In this document: positions 17,725-26,091 of the stretch, piece by piece
How the letters are laid out: the number at the start of each line of letters is the position of its first letter
How positions within the stretch are numbered: the first letter of the stretch is position 1
Assembly: GCA_902787575.1 (NCBI GenBank)
Contig: CADAGX010000012.1
Span: 1-64,000, forward strand
Reading direction: 5' to 3'
Source: an uncultured Bacteroidales bacterium
GTDB lineage: Bacteria; Bacteroidota; Bacteroidia; Bacteroidales; Bacteroidaceae
DNA: 64,000 bases
Position numbers and translations under genes: made by a program
Notes under the pieces: model-generated
The model's database searches: none
What the model was told of the DNA's origin: nothing
What the model saw: the letters and a program-made list of their open reading frames with translations, nothing else

Positions 17725-17756
17725 CAGAAAAGTTTTCCCAACACACAGAAAAAGAA

Positions 17757-18380
17757 ATGAGTAAAGTTCTTATCCTCAACGGAAGCCCCAAGGCAAACGG
17801 CAACACAGCCCTCGCCTTGCAGGAAGTGGAGAAGGCGCTGCAGAGTCAGGGCATCGAAACCGAAACCGTACACGTGGGACACTTGGCCATTCGCGGATGC
17901 ATCGGCTGTGGCCGCTGTCGCGAACTGGGAAAATGCGTTTTCGACGATGCGGTAAACAAGGTGGCGCCACTCTTCGAGCAGGCCGACGGTCTGTTGCTGG
18001 GCACGCCCGTCTATTACGCCTCGCCTGCCGGCACACTTGTGTCCTTCCTCGACCGCCTGTTCTTCTCCACACCGTTCAGCAAGTCCATGAAGGTGGGCGC
18101 TGCCGTATGTGTGGCACGTCGCGGCGGACTCACGGCAACGTACGATATGTTGCACAAGTATTTCGGCATCTCGAATATGCCCATCGCCACGTCGCGCTAT
18201 TGGAATCAAGTGCACGGTCAGACACCCGGACAAGTGGCTGAGGACGCAGAGGGAATGCAGTGCATGCGACAACTCGGACTGAACATGGCATTCCTCCTCA
18301 AGAGCGTTGCACTCGGAAAAGAACGGTTCGGACTGCCCACGCTTGACGAAGAACTTGCGTGGACGAACTTCGTGAGATAG
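17757..18380 (+). CDS. NADPH-dependent FMN reductase/flavodoxin-fold protein with CxxCxxC motif
   Basis: A 207-residue flavodoxin-like protein. LILNGSPKANGNTALAL (residues 5-21) is the FMN phosphate loop, GCIGCGRC carries a cysteine cluster, and LLGTPVYYASPAGTLVSFLDR is the flavin-ring segment. Proteins of this iron-sulphur-flavoprotein-like group move electrons to unknown acceptors. The ATG at 17757 is chosen because the phosphate loop begins a few residues later; an in-frame ATG at 17721 would overlap the GH2 gene. No export signal is seen, so it is cytoplasmic. It sits between the GH2 and EEP genes in the operon, where its role is unclear. Confidence 0.85.
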   Translation: MSKVLILNGSPKANGNTALALQEVEKALQSQGIETETVHVGHLAIRGCIGCGRCRELGKCVFDDAVNKVAPLFEQADGLLLGTPVYYASPAGTLVSFLDRLFFSTPFSKSMKVGAAVCVARRGGLTATYDMLHKYFGISNMPIATSRYWNQVHGQTPGQVAEDAEGMQCMRQLGLNMAFLLKSVALGKERFGLPTLDEELAWTNFVR

Positions 18381-18419
18381 GAAATCAACATGAATGCTAA
18401 CCTGAACAACAAGTAAGAA

Positions 18420-19271
18420 ATGAAACGAATACTCTTTCTTTGCGCACTCGCAGCAGTGTTTGCACGAGGTGTGGAGGCCCGCACCTTCAGAATCATGTCG
18501 TTCAACATCCGTCTTGCCACGCCTGCCGACGGCATTAACGAGTGGAAATACCGACGGGCTGATGTGGTAGAGTATATGAAGACCATGAAGCCCGATGCAT
18601 TCGGCATGCAGGAAGTCAAACCAGAGCAGCTGGAATACCTCGTTGCCGAACTGCCGGACTACGATTATGTGGGTGTGGCTCGCGACGACGGCAAGAACAA
18701 GGGCGAATATTGCCCCGTGTTTTATCTGAAGCAACGCTACGAACCCATCGAAAGCGGCACCTTCTGGCTCAGTGAGACACCCGAGGAACCGTCCTTCGGC
18801 TGGAACTCTGCCTGCCGGCGCATCTGCTCGTGGGTGTTGCTGCAGGACAAAAAGAACGGCCGTCGCTTCGTCTGCGCCAACACGCACCTCGACCACGTAA
18901 GTGAGCCCACCAACATTCACGGTTCCGAACTTATCAAAGAGCGATTGGGTAAGGTGGCAGGCGGGTTGCCTATCCTCATCACCGGCGATTTCAACAGTTA
19001 CGAGACGTCTAAGGCGTACCACAATATGCTTGACAGCGGTTTCCCCATGGTGGATGCGCACAAGGTGGCTAAGAAATGCGAGGGAATGCGCTCCAGTCTG
19101 CACATCTGGGGCGAGATTCCCGACGAGAAAGCCGTAAAGATTGACTTCGCCTTCATTACGCCTGGCATCAAAGTGAAGAAATCGTGCGTCTATGATTCGT
19201 ATCTGGGCGATGGTCGCTGGCTGTCCGACCACCATCCCTACTATGCCGACCTGGACGGAAAGAAGTTCTGA
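18420..19271 (+). CDS. secreted endonuclease/exonuclease/phosphatase-family hydrolase
   Basis: A 283-residue metal-dependent phosphodiesterase/phosphatase-fold protein with an N-terminal signal peptide (MKRILFLCALAAVFARG). The EEP catalytic motifs are intact: SFNIRL, GMQEVKPEQ, NTHLDHVS, TGDFNSYE and SDHHPYYAD. Secreted Bacteroidales members have been proposed to act on phosphodiesters, lipids or glycans; the substrate is unknown. It is the last gene of the operon, 39 bases after the flavoprotein, and ends 26 bases before a strong terminator. Confidence 0.87.
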   Translation: MKRILFLCALAAVFARGVEARTFRIMSFNIRLATPADGINEWKYRRADVVEYMKTMKPDAFGMQEVKPEQLEYLVAELPDYDYVGVARDDGKNKGEYCPVFYLKQRYEPIESGTFWLSETPEEPSFGWNSACRRICSWVLLQDKKNGRRFVCANTHLDHVSEPTNIHGSELIKERLGKVAGGLPILITGDFNSYETSKAYHNMLDSGFPMVDAHKVAKKCEGMRSSLHIWGEIPDEKAVKIDFAFITPGIKVKKSCVYDSYLGDGRWLSDHHPYYADLDGKKF

Positions 19272-19297
19272 CGTCCAACTGCAATACCGCAAAAAGA

Positions 19298-19341
19298 GAG
19301 CCGCGGGCAGACACATTCGTCTGTTCGCGGCTCACCTTTTA
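19298..19341 (+). terminator. Rho-independent terminator of the TonB-receptor operon
   Basis: GAGCCGCG pairs with CGCGGCTC and CAGAC with GTCTG around an ACATTC loop (19298-19333), followed by ACCTTTTAG. It lies between convergent genes. Confidence 0.75.
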
Positions 19342-19357
19342 GATTGTGTAGCTTGCC

Positions 19358-20092
19358 TTACACCACAATGCCCTTGTACGTGCTTTTCACTTGCTCGTAG
19401 CTCTGCAGGTTTCCGATGTCGAATCGTTGGCCGGGCATCTCCATGGCGTAAACTGGCGAGCGCTGGCAGAGCCAGGCAACAAGACTGCCCGGGGCATCCG
19501 TGCCGCAGCCTTCGTCGATGGCACATCCTATCATGCGCGCGTCCGCGCGCGTGTATATATAAAAAGGAGGGCAGCACCAATGCGTTTCGGGCTCGGCCGG
19601 TTTTTCGGCCATGCGCAGCACGCGGTCGTCTTCGGCTGTTGTCACCACGCCACACTTGTGGAGTTTCTCCATCGACGGCTCGTAGTATCGCATGATGCAG
19701 CTGGTGCCTTTCTTGTGGGCGTACTGCAGAAACCGCTGCAACGAGAAGTCGAGCACGTTGTCGCCAGCTATCACCAGTAGGTCGTCGTCGAGTTGCAATT
19801 GCCGTATGGCGAATTCCATGTCGCGTACGGCGCCAAGTCGCGTCTCGTTCGTCTCCGTGCCGTCGTCCACCACTTGCACATTGCTGCGCGTCCGCGCCCA
19901 CTTCTCGAAGTGAGGCGCGAATTTATGATTCGAAATCACGGCATAGCTGTCCACCAAGTGCGAGCCGTCAATGTCGTCGAGCAGCCAGTCGAGAATTGTC
20001 TTCTCGCCCACAGGAAGCAGTGGCTTAGGGAAGTTTTCTGTCAGCGGGTAGAGCCGCGTGGCGTAGCCTGCGGCCAGTATCAAACATTTCAT
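19358..20092 (-). CDS. sugar-1-phosphate nucleotidyltransferase
   Basis: A 244-residue single-domain NTP transferase with the signature KCLILAAGYATRLYPLTE (residues 2-19) and FPKPLLPVG (21-29), a metal-binding GDN (IAGDNVLDF) and EKPAEPE. It would make an NDP-sugar from a sugar-1-phosphate and an NTP. The ATG at 20092 is chosen because the signature begins at residue 2. It lies 23 bases after the galactokinase-superfamily gene, so kinase plus nucleotidyltransferase form a two-step salvage route from free sugar to nucleotide sugar. The sugar is not certain; see the kinase entry. Confidence 0.87.
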   Translation of the reverse strand: MKCLILAAGYATRLYPLTENFPKPLLPVGEKTILDWLLDDIDGSHLVDSYAVISNHKFAPHFEKWARTRSNVQVVDDGTETNETRLGAVRDMEFAIRQLQLDDDLLVIAGDNVLDFSLQRFLQYAHKKGTSCIMRYYEPSMEKLHKCGVVTTAEDDRVLRMAEKPAEPETHWCCPPFYIYTRADARMIGCAIDEGCGTDAPGSLVAWLCQRSPVYAMEMPGQRFDIGNLQSYEQVKSTYKGIVV

Positions 20093-20115
20093 ATCGTCTT
20101 TTCTTAGGTTTGTTT

Positions 20116-21324
20116 TTATCGGTACATCACGCCGTCGGCGCTCTCGCAAATGTGGATGGAGAATTTATCCTTGAGCGCGGGAAATTCCTTTAGATACTCC
20201 TCTGTGACGCGGCGGCGGATACTCTCTTCGAAGGACGGGTCTATGAGTGCCATGCAGCATCCTTTGAATCCCGCTCCGCTGAAGCGCCCGCCATATATGC
20301 CGTCGGTCTGCGTCATTATGTCGTAGAGTTTTTTCAGTTCGGGCGAGCCCGTCTCCCAATTATAGATGCTGCTCCATCCGCTTTGGAAGGATAGTCGGCC
20401 AAACTCCTCGAGGTTTCCGTTCTTCCATGCCTTTGCGCCTCGTTCCACGCGCTCGAATTCTGTGTACCAATGCTCGGCACGCAGCATCCAGTTGTGCGGC
20501 AGACGGTCTTTGTAGCGGTCGTAGATTTCGCGTGGCACGTCGCGCAGGTTCGTTTCTTGGAACTTACCATATTCCATGCCCGCGTAGGCTGCCAATGCGT
20601 AGGCCGCACTGCGGCATTCGTCCACGCGCATATTGAACTTGCTGCCTGCCAGCACACGCTCCACGCCGCTGAAGAAGATGGCTATCTTGTAGGGTTTCAT
20701 GGATGCCTTAGTAGGTATCAGTTCGTACTGGTCGTCGCGTGTGTCGAGGTACAGCAAGTGATTGCTCCGCGAGTACATCTCGCAACTCTGGTCGAGCTTG
20801 CCGCTACTCACTCCTACGTATTGATTCTCGGCCTTCACCGAACATTGTATCAGTTCGGCAGGTGTGGGCGAAATTCCGTTTACGCGGCTGAGTGCGTGCA
20901 GGAACACCAGCACGACGGCGGCCGACGACGAAAGGCCGCCGATGGGCAACGTACCTTCAATAACGCCACTTAGTCCCACTTGCAGCGGGTAGAGTTGCGA
21001 GAGTTTCAACGTGGCACCGCGCAGATAGTCGGCCCAGTCGTTTTCCTTCTCGCGTGGCACCTCGCGCACGTGCCATTGTGCGCGCTTGTCGAACTGCAGC
21101 GAGCAGAGCTCCACCACGCCGTTATGTTTCGGCCGATAAGCCAAGTGAATTCCCTTGTCGATGGCCAGGCCAGTGATTTTTCCAAGGTTGTGGTCGGAAT
21201 GCGCGCCGATGGGGCAGACGCGGTACGGGCAGAAGGCAATCTCTTCGGCCTCCTTCTTGTAAATCTCAAAGAATCTTTCTTCGCAAAGCATGCGTGTCTG
21301 TTGTTTGTATGCGTGGTGCGTCAT
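20116..21324 (-). CDS. GHMP-family sugar kinase, galactokinase/galacturonokinase-like
   Basis: A 402-residue sugar-1-kinase. Motif 1 reads PYRVCPIGAHSDHNLG (residues 33-48) in place of the GEHTDYN of true galactokinases. Motif 2 is GGLSSSAAV (about 128-136), the catalytic aspartate lies in GKLDQSCEM and motif 3 is GGRFSGAGFKGCCMAL near residue 350. From memory, the GAHxDH form, RAEHxxxE, NLEEFG and FSGAGFxGCC resemble plant galacturonokinase more than GalK. I therefore leave the symbol open. It precedes the nucleotidyltransferase in one transcript with a promoter at 21381. Confidence 0.82.
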   Translation of the reverse strand: MTHHAYKQQTRMLCEERFFEIYKKEAEEIAFCPYRVCPIGAHSDHNLGKITGLAIDKGIHLAYRPKHNGVVELCSLQFDKRAQWHVREVPREKENDWADYLRGATLKLSQLYPLQVGLSGVIEGTLPIGGLSSSAAVVLVFLHALSRVNGISPTPAELIQCSVKAENQYVGVSSGKLDQSCEMYSRSNHLLYLDTRDDQYELIPTKASMKPYKIAIFFSGVERVLAGSKFNMRVDECRSAAYALAAYAGMEYGKFQETNLRDVPREIYDRYKDRLPHNWMLRAEHWYTEFERVERGAKAWKNGNLEEFGRLSFQSGWSSIYNWETGSPELKKLYDIMTQTDGIYGGRFSGAGFKGCCMALIDPSFEESIRRRVTEEYLKEFPALKDKFSIHICESADGVMYR

Positions 21325-21380
21325 CCCTCTGTCCTGCGCCGTATGGCTTTCCTAAAATGCCGCCACGCGTTATTTCTTTG

Positions 21381-21388
21381 CAAAAATA
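21381..21388 (-). promoter_or_regulatory. promoter box of the kinase/nucleotidyltransferase operon
   Basis: TATTTTTG on the minus strand, 57 bases before the kinase ATG. Confidence 0.6.
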
Positions 21389-21473
21389 AGAATAATTTCG
21401 GAGATACGTGCAGTTTTTCGTCTGTAAACCTAAAAAACAACGTTTTTCTGCTCGCTTTCTCGACGGAAAATGC

Positions 21474-21481
21474 TATCTTTG
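21474..21481 (+). promoter_or_regulatory. promoter box of the DUF308 membrane protein
   Basis: TATCTTTG, 73 bases before the ATG at 21555, divergent from the kinase promoter. Confidence 0.65.
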
Positions 21482-21554
21482 TGCGTCGGAGTACGCCGTT
21501 TGGCGAGCCGACCGAGAAAAGTAACAAGCTGAAAACTATAAAACGAGAATACCT

Positions 21555-22148
21555 ATGAGATTGTTTCTTAGCGCTCTGTTGCGTGCCGTGTGCGCGCTCA
21601 TAATCGGCGGCCTGCTTGTTAGCAGTCCGCAAACGATGACTGGCTTCATTGTACAAATCATTGGCGGAATGTTTATCCTGCTTGGCCTCACACAGGCTGT
21701 GGGCTATTGGTTTCCGCGCGGCGAGAACAACATGCTGCGCCCCATCTTCCCGTTTGTGGGCTTGGGCAGCGTGCTGCTGGGTGTGGTGCTCGTGCTTATG
21801 CCCAATGTCTTCGTTGCATTCCTGATGTACGTGCTGGGTTTCATCTTGGCGTTGGTCGGATTCAATCAGATTCTGACGCTCATTGCGCAGCGTCATGTCG
21901 CTCCGCTGCGCTGGTGGGTCTTTCTGTGTCCGCTGGCATTGTTGTGTCTGGGGCTCTTCATTATCTTCAAGCCGTTGGAGTCAGCCTCGTTGCCATTTGT
22001 CATTCTTGGCGTAGGTTGCATCGTCTATGGCCTTGTCGACCTCTTCTACGCGCTTCGTCTGGCGCACTATCAGCGTCAGAAACAGAAAGAATACGTGGAA
22101 TTTGAGGAAGTTCCTGCCGAGCCGCAGGAGGAGCACTCCGACGCTTAG
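21555..22148 (+). CDS. HdeD/DUF308-family membrane protein
   Basis: A 197-residue inner-membrane protein with six hydrophobic segments, including LRAVCALIIGGLLV, FIVQIIGGMFILLGLTQAV, FPFVGLGSVLLGVVLVLM, VFVAFLMYVLGFILALVGF and FVILGVGCIVYGLVDLFYAL. An acidic tail follows. The repeated small-residue helices fit HdeD/DUF308, a family linked to acid stress in enterobacteria; the role here is unknown. Its stop codon overlaps the stop of the convergent MATE gene by three bases, leaving no room for a terminator. Confidence 0.83.
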   Translation: MRLFLSALLRAVCALIIGGLLVSSPQTMTGFIVQIIGGMFILLGLTQAVGYWFPRGENNMLRPIFPFVGLGSVLLGVVLVLMPNVFVAFLMYVLGFILALVGFNQILTLIAQRHVAPLRWWVFLCPLALLCLGLFIIFKPLESASLPFVILGVGCIVYGLVDLFYALRLAHYQRQKQKEYVEFEEVPAEPQEEHSDA

Positions 22149-23503
22149 TCTGCTGCGGCTGGCCGCAAACGCAGTATCACCCACCAGAACGCGGGAACCA
22201 AGAAGCAAACGGCTGCCACCCAAGCCGTCGGATCGCCGAAACAGACGGCTGTGTAGCCCCATAGTGGCACTGCCCACAGCGAGACGATGACTCGGGCCAC
22301 CATTTCCGACACGCCGCTCAGCATACTTAGCCTCGTGTAACCCATCCCCTGAATGCTGTAACGCAACACGCAGAGCGTGCCAAGCACCGGATAGAAAGGT
22401 ACCGAACTGCGAAGAAACTGCTGTATGCCGCTGAGTACATCGGTCTCACCCTCTACGCCACTTTGCACGAACATGGCGCCCAAACTGTAAGCCGTCGGCC
22501 ACACACATGCCAGCACCACGGCGGCATACGCCACCACGATAAACAATGCGTCGCGCACGCCGAGTAGGATGCGGCCGCGTTGCTGCGCGCCGTAGTTCTG
22601 GCCGCAATACGTGGCCATCGCCACTCCCATGTTTTCCATCATGCACATCAGGAACATTTTAATGCGCATGGCCGCCGTAAAGGCCGCCACGCATGCCGTG
22701 CCGAGCGCGTTGTTGGCGGCTTGCAACATCATGCTGCCGATGGCCGTAATGCTGAACTGCAATCCCATCGGCACGCCGATGGTTAGCACCTCGCCAGCCG
22801 TTGCCCAGCGAAAGCGGTTTTCCCACGCCTCGCTGTAGCGCAATACGGGGTACGCACGCCGCATATACACATAGCACGCCAGTGCTGCCGTACTCTGCGA
22901 CACCACACTCGCCACGGCTGCCCAAGCCACGCCGAGACCCATCAGGCAGACGAATATCACGTCGAGCACCACATTCAGCAGCGCACCGGCCACCAGAAAC
23001 CAGAAGGGAGTCTTGGAGTCGCCTAGTGCGCGGATAATGCCAGAGAGGAGGTTGAAGTAGAATAGTGTGGGCAGTCCGGCGAAAGTAACAAACAGATAGC
23101 TCCACGCGTCGTCGAGAATCTCTGTTGGCGTCTGCATCCACAATAAAATATGGCGGCAGAGCATGCAGGTGATGAGCGCCAGCCCGATGCTTATCCAAGC
23201 CGCCAGCCGTAGGCTCACACTCACATAGTGCCGCATCTGCGCGTAGTCTCTCGCGCCGAAGCGCTGTGCAACGGGGATGCAGAAGCCTGCCGAACATCCG
23301 TTCGAGAATCCCAATATCATAAACAGCACCGACGAACTGGCACCGATGGCCGCCAGCGGCCCGATGCCGAGCACGCGACCCACGATGGTGGCATCCACCA
23401 GCGAATATGCCTGCAGCAACAGGTTGCCCAGCATCAGTGGTAGCGCGAAACGCAGAATCTGCGGCATCGGGCGGCCAACGGTCATATCGTGAGTATGTGC
23501 CAT
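22145..23503 (-). CDS. MATE-family efflux transporter
   Basis: A 452-residue, 12-helix inner-membrane antiporter that exports cationic drugs or metabolites. The two MatE repeats are visible, with the N-terminal GRPMPQILRFALPLMLGNLLLQAYSL-type start and the typical VDATIVGRVLG. FSNGCSAGFCIPVAQRFGA follows, and the second half contains GVPMGLQFSITAIGSMMLQ and AYCGQNYGA-like MATYCGQNYGA. Length and topology are normal. The promoter is at 23547. The substrate cannot be predicted. Confidence 0.9.
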   Translation of the reverse strand: MAHTHDMTVGRPMPQILRFALPLMLGNLLLQAYSLVDATIVGRVLGIGPLAAIGASSSVLFMILGFSNGCSAGFCIPVAQRFGARDYAQMRHYVSVSLRLAAWISIGLALITCMLCRHILLWMQTPTEILDDAWSYLFVTFAGLPTLFYFNLLSGIIRALGDSKTPFWFLVAGALLNVVLDVIFVCLMGLGVAWAAVASVVSQSTAALACYVYMRRAYPVLRYSEAWENRFRWATAGEVLTIGVPMGLQFSITAIGSMMLQAANNALGTACVAAFTAAMRIKMFLMCMMENMGVAMATYCGQNYGAQQRGRILLGVRDALFIVVAYAAVVLACVWPTAYSLGAMFVQSGVEGETDVLSGIQQFLRSSVPFYPVLGTLCVLRYSIQGMGYTRLSMLSGVSEMVARVIVSLWAVPLWGYTAVCFGDPTAWVAAVCFLVPAFWWVILRLRPAAAD

Positions 23504-23546
23504 CTTTGTGTCGTGGAGCGGGAGTGATGGTTCCCTTTTCGGAGCG

Positions 23547-23554
23547 CAAAATTA
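23547..23554 (-). promoter_or_regulatory. promoter box of the MATE gene
   Basis: TAATTTTG on the minus strand, 44 bases before the ATG. Confidence 0.6.
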
Positions 23555-23674
23555 CGGCATTTCGGGCAAATACACAAATTTCAGCACCCAATGCCGTTGC
23601 ACTTTTCCTTTCGTCGGCCAGCAAAAAAACGCACATATCGTGCTGCGGTGTGTGCTTCTTTCGGATATTTTGTG

Positions 23675-23682
23675 TAAATTTG
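23675..23682 (+). promoter_or_regulatory. promoter box of the DUF3667 gene
   Basis: TAAATTTG, 26 bases before the ATG at 23709. It excludes an in-frame ATG at 23508 as the start. Confidence 0.65.
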
Positions 23683-23708
23683 CATCCGGTATCTGCATTT
23701 CCCACTCT

Positions 23709-24587
23709 ATGAAAGAGAAAATTGCCAAACTTCGCGCACGGCTTCGTGCATATCAGATTAACGGCCGCCACCTGCGTGCCATTCGCGTCGAAGAGGCCGA
23801 GCCATGCACCTGTCTGTGCTGCGGCACGGAATACAGAGGCAACTTCTGCCCCGGCTGCGGACAGAGCAGTCGCACGCGCCGCTTCACTCTCGCCAATGCG
23901 CTGGAGAACGTCACCACCATTTTTACTCACGCGGACGGGCGAGTATTGCATACCATCACAGACCTCTTCACGCGTCCTGGCTACATGATTTGGGACTATC
24001 TGAAGGGTCGCCGTAAAGAATATATTCAGCCCATACAGCTACTTTTCTTCCTTGGCACGCTCTATCTGGTGTTGAGTGTGCTGTTGCACGTAGACATACT
24101 GGGCGATGCGATTGATGTGGCGGTCGTAGCCGACGAGGAGGAACCTAACGTGGCTGTCATGACGAAAGGCATTGTAGATGTCTTACAGCGCATAATGTCG
24201 AACAAGGCCATTGCTTCACTGACAATCATACTCTTCATCGTTTGGCCGATGAAGGTTTCATTCGGCAAGGTCGGCCGCGCACCGCAACTCAACATGACGG
24301 AACTCTTCTATGCTATGTCCTACATGGAATGCCTGTCGCTCATCTGCAGCATACTACTCATGCCGCTGGCCAAACTGCTGGGCCAGAATGTCACCCAAAT
24401 ACTTTTCCCGATCGATTTCCTACTCCAAACATGGGCATGCCACCAGTTGTTTCTGATCAGCTGGAAGAATAGCATGTGGCGTATGGCTTGCACCTTCGCA
24501 CTCCTTACGGCCATCGTCTTCCTTGCGGTTTTTGCCGGCGTCGTTGTCTTCGTGGCTTATCGGTGTGCCACCGTGGGCCATGTCTAA
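23709..24587 (+). CDS. DUF3667 membrane protein with zinc ribbon
   Basis: A 292-residue protein. A four-cysteine zinc ribbon (CLCCGTEYRGNFCPGCGQ, about residues 37-54) is followed by FTLANALENVTTIFTHADGRVLHTITDLFTRPG, the DUF3667 hallmark, and about five membrane helices (for example FFLGTLYLVLSVLLHV and LLTAIVFLAVFAGVVVFVAY). The family is widespread in Bacteroidota and has no known function. The ATG at 23709 follows the promoter box by 26 bases. It stands alone between MATE and the metallophosphoesterase. Confidence 0.82.
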   Translation: MKEKIAKLRARLRAYQINGRHLRAIRVEEAEPCTCLCCGTEYRGNFCPGCGQSSRTRRFTLANALENVTTIFTHADGRVLHTITDLFTRPGYMIWDYLKGRRKEYIQPIQLLFFLGTLYLVLSVLLHVDILGDAIDVAVVADEEEPNVAVMTKGIVDVLQRIMSNKAIASLTIILFIVWPMKVSFGKVGRAPQLNMTELFYAMSYMECLSLICSILLMPLAKLLGQNVTQILFPIDFLLQTWACHQLFLISWKNSMWRMACTFALLTAIVFLAVFAGVVVFVAYRCATVGHV

Positions 24588-24683
24588 TTCTTCCCGCGGG
24601 AAACATTCTGCCACCGAAAACAGAAAATGGCGTTCGGAGCGATTTCTTCATACTCAGTAGCGTGTTTTTAGTTTTTTATTTTG

Positions 24684-24691
24684 TACCTTTG
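24684..24691 (+). promoter_or_regulatory. promoter box of the metallophosphoesterase gene
   Basis: TACCTTTG, 30 bases before the ATG at 24722. Confidence 0.7.
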
Positions 24692-24721
24692 CAGTGCAAT
24701 TGTATTTAAACCTTAGAAACT

Positions 24722-25828
24722 ATGAACAAAACAAAAGCTCTTCTCATGGTGTTGCTGTTCTGTAGCACCGCAATCGCGCAGAAACGCGCCGACCAGCAGA
24801 AACTCCAGGACCCTAACTCATTCACGTTCGTCGTTTTCGGCGATCCGCAGGGTTATACCAAGTACGACATCAATCAGCCGCTCTACGAACTATCCACCGT
24901 ATGGATTTCCGACAACGTGGAAAACCTGAACATCAAGGCCGTTCTCTTCACCGGCGACCTCGTGGAGCAGAACGAGAACATCGTGCGCAACCGCAAGATG
25001 CTCAATCAGACAAGCAAGCAGATGTGGGAATGGTCGAGCCACTGCCTGAAGCGTCTCGATGGCCGCGTGCCGTACATCATAGCCGGCGGTAACCACGAGT
25101 ATGGTTATGTGCGTGGCGACGAGCCCTTCACACACTATCCTGAGTACTACACTTTCGAGCGCAATCCGCTCACTGCCGAGCACCTCGTGGCCGCCACGCC
25201 CAACCGCATGGGACAGGTGTCGCTCGAGAATGCTGCATGGGAATTCGACGAGCCCAACTGGGGTAAAATACTTGTCATCGGTACGGAGTGGGCGCCCCGC
25301 GACGAGGTGCTTGAGTGGGCACGTGGGCTATGCGACAGCGACAAGTATAAGGACCACCTTGTCATCTTCCTCACCCACTCGCTGCTGCGCGAGAAGACAA
25401 ACGCACACACCGACCACGAGCGCTACAAGATAGAGTCGCAAAACTGGGGAAAGCAGGTTTGGGAAAAGCTCCTCTATCCGTGCAAGAACATACGCCTCGC
25501 TGTCTGCGGACACACAGGTCACCCTGCCTCTGACGACAAGCAGCAGCCCGGCAGCTCGTATGACCACCAGATGAACAACGCTTACCGCTGCGACAAGAAC
25601 GTGGCCGGCAAGGACGTACACCAGATGATGTTCAACATCCAGTGCCTTGGCGGCGGATGGGAAGGCAATGGCGGCGACGGATGGCTGCGCCTGCTGGAAT
25701 TTATGCCCGACGGCAAGACCATCAAGGCCACTACGTACTCCGTCCTCTTCGGCATCTCGCCCATGACGAAGCACTTGGCACATCAGACCGACCCCTGCTG
25801 CCAGTTTGATATGGTGATAGAGAGGTAA
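24722..25828 (+). CDS. secreted calcineurin-like metallophosphoesterase
   Basis: A 368-residue exported phosphoesterase with signal peptide MNKTKALLMVLLFCSTAIAQ. The dinuclear-metal motifs run in order: VFGDPQGY (D41), LFTGDLVEQ, AGGNHEYG, FLTHSLL and CGHTGHP. The GDPQ form, with Q where many members have H, is common in secreted members of this family. The substrate is probably a phosphate ester released outside the cytoplasm. It is monocistronic, with its own promoter at 24684 and hairpin repeats downstream. Confidence 0.88.
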   Translation: MNKTKALLMVLLFCSTAIAQKRADQQKLQDPNSFTFVVFGDPQGYTKYDINQPLYELSTVWISDNVENLNIKAVLFTGDLVEQNENIVRNRKMLNQTSKQMWEWSSHCLKRLDGRVPYIIAGGNHEYGYVRGDEPFTHYPEYYTFERNPLTAEHLVAATPNRMGQVSLENAAWEFDEPNWGKILVIGTEWAPRDEVLEWARGLCDSDKYKDHLVIFLTHSLLREKTNAHTDHERYKIESQNWGKQVWEKLLYPCKNIRLAVCGHTGHPASDDKQQPGSSYDHQMNNAYRCDKNVAGKDVHQMMFNIQCLGGGWEGNGGDGWLRLLEFMPDGKTIKATTYSVLFGISPMTKHLAHQTDPCCQFDMVIER

Positions 25829-25872
25829 TCTTTCTTCTTGCACCTTCTGGGGAGCCAAAGGTCTCCTTTCGT

Positions 25873-25912
25873 TTTGCGACACGTGGCAATGCTCGTTGCC
25901 ACGTGTCGCAAA
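25873..25912. repeat. copy 3 of the intergenic hairpin family, perfect 17-bp stem
   Basis: TTTGCGACACGTGGCAA (25873-25889) and its exact complement at 25896-25912 around TGCTCG. A second, shorter palindrome centred on TCACGTGTGA lies at 25916-25939, flanked by GTTTTT/AAAAAC. It lies between convergent genes and probably terminates transcription. Confidence 0.7.
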
Positions 25913-25960
25913 TGTTTTTCTCACGTGTGACAAAAACAAAAACCACGCGTGTCGGTGTCC

Positions 25961-26058
25961 GAACCTACACGTTACGTCCTTGCTTACACGCGAACCTACA
26001 CACCCGTAACACGCAGCTTTCCAATGAACTAAATGGTGAAAAGTGTAGGATGTAGGTT
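25961..26058. repeat. direct and inverted CCTACAC repeats
   Basis: GAACCTACAC occurs at 25961-25970 and again, as CGAACCTACAC, at 25991-26001. The inverted form GTGTAGG is at 26043-26049, with TGTAGGTT at 26051-26058 running into TTTTTTATC. The inverted pair could act as a terminator for the metallophosphoesterase gene. Confidence 0.5.
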
Positions 26059-26091
26059 TTTTATCGGAAAAAATTCTTAGGGTACTACGGA

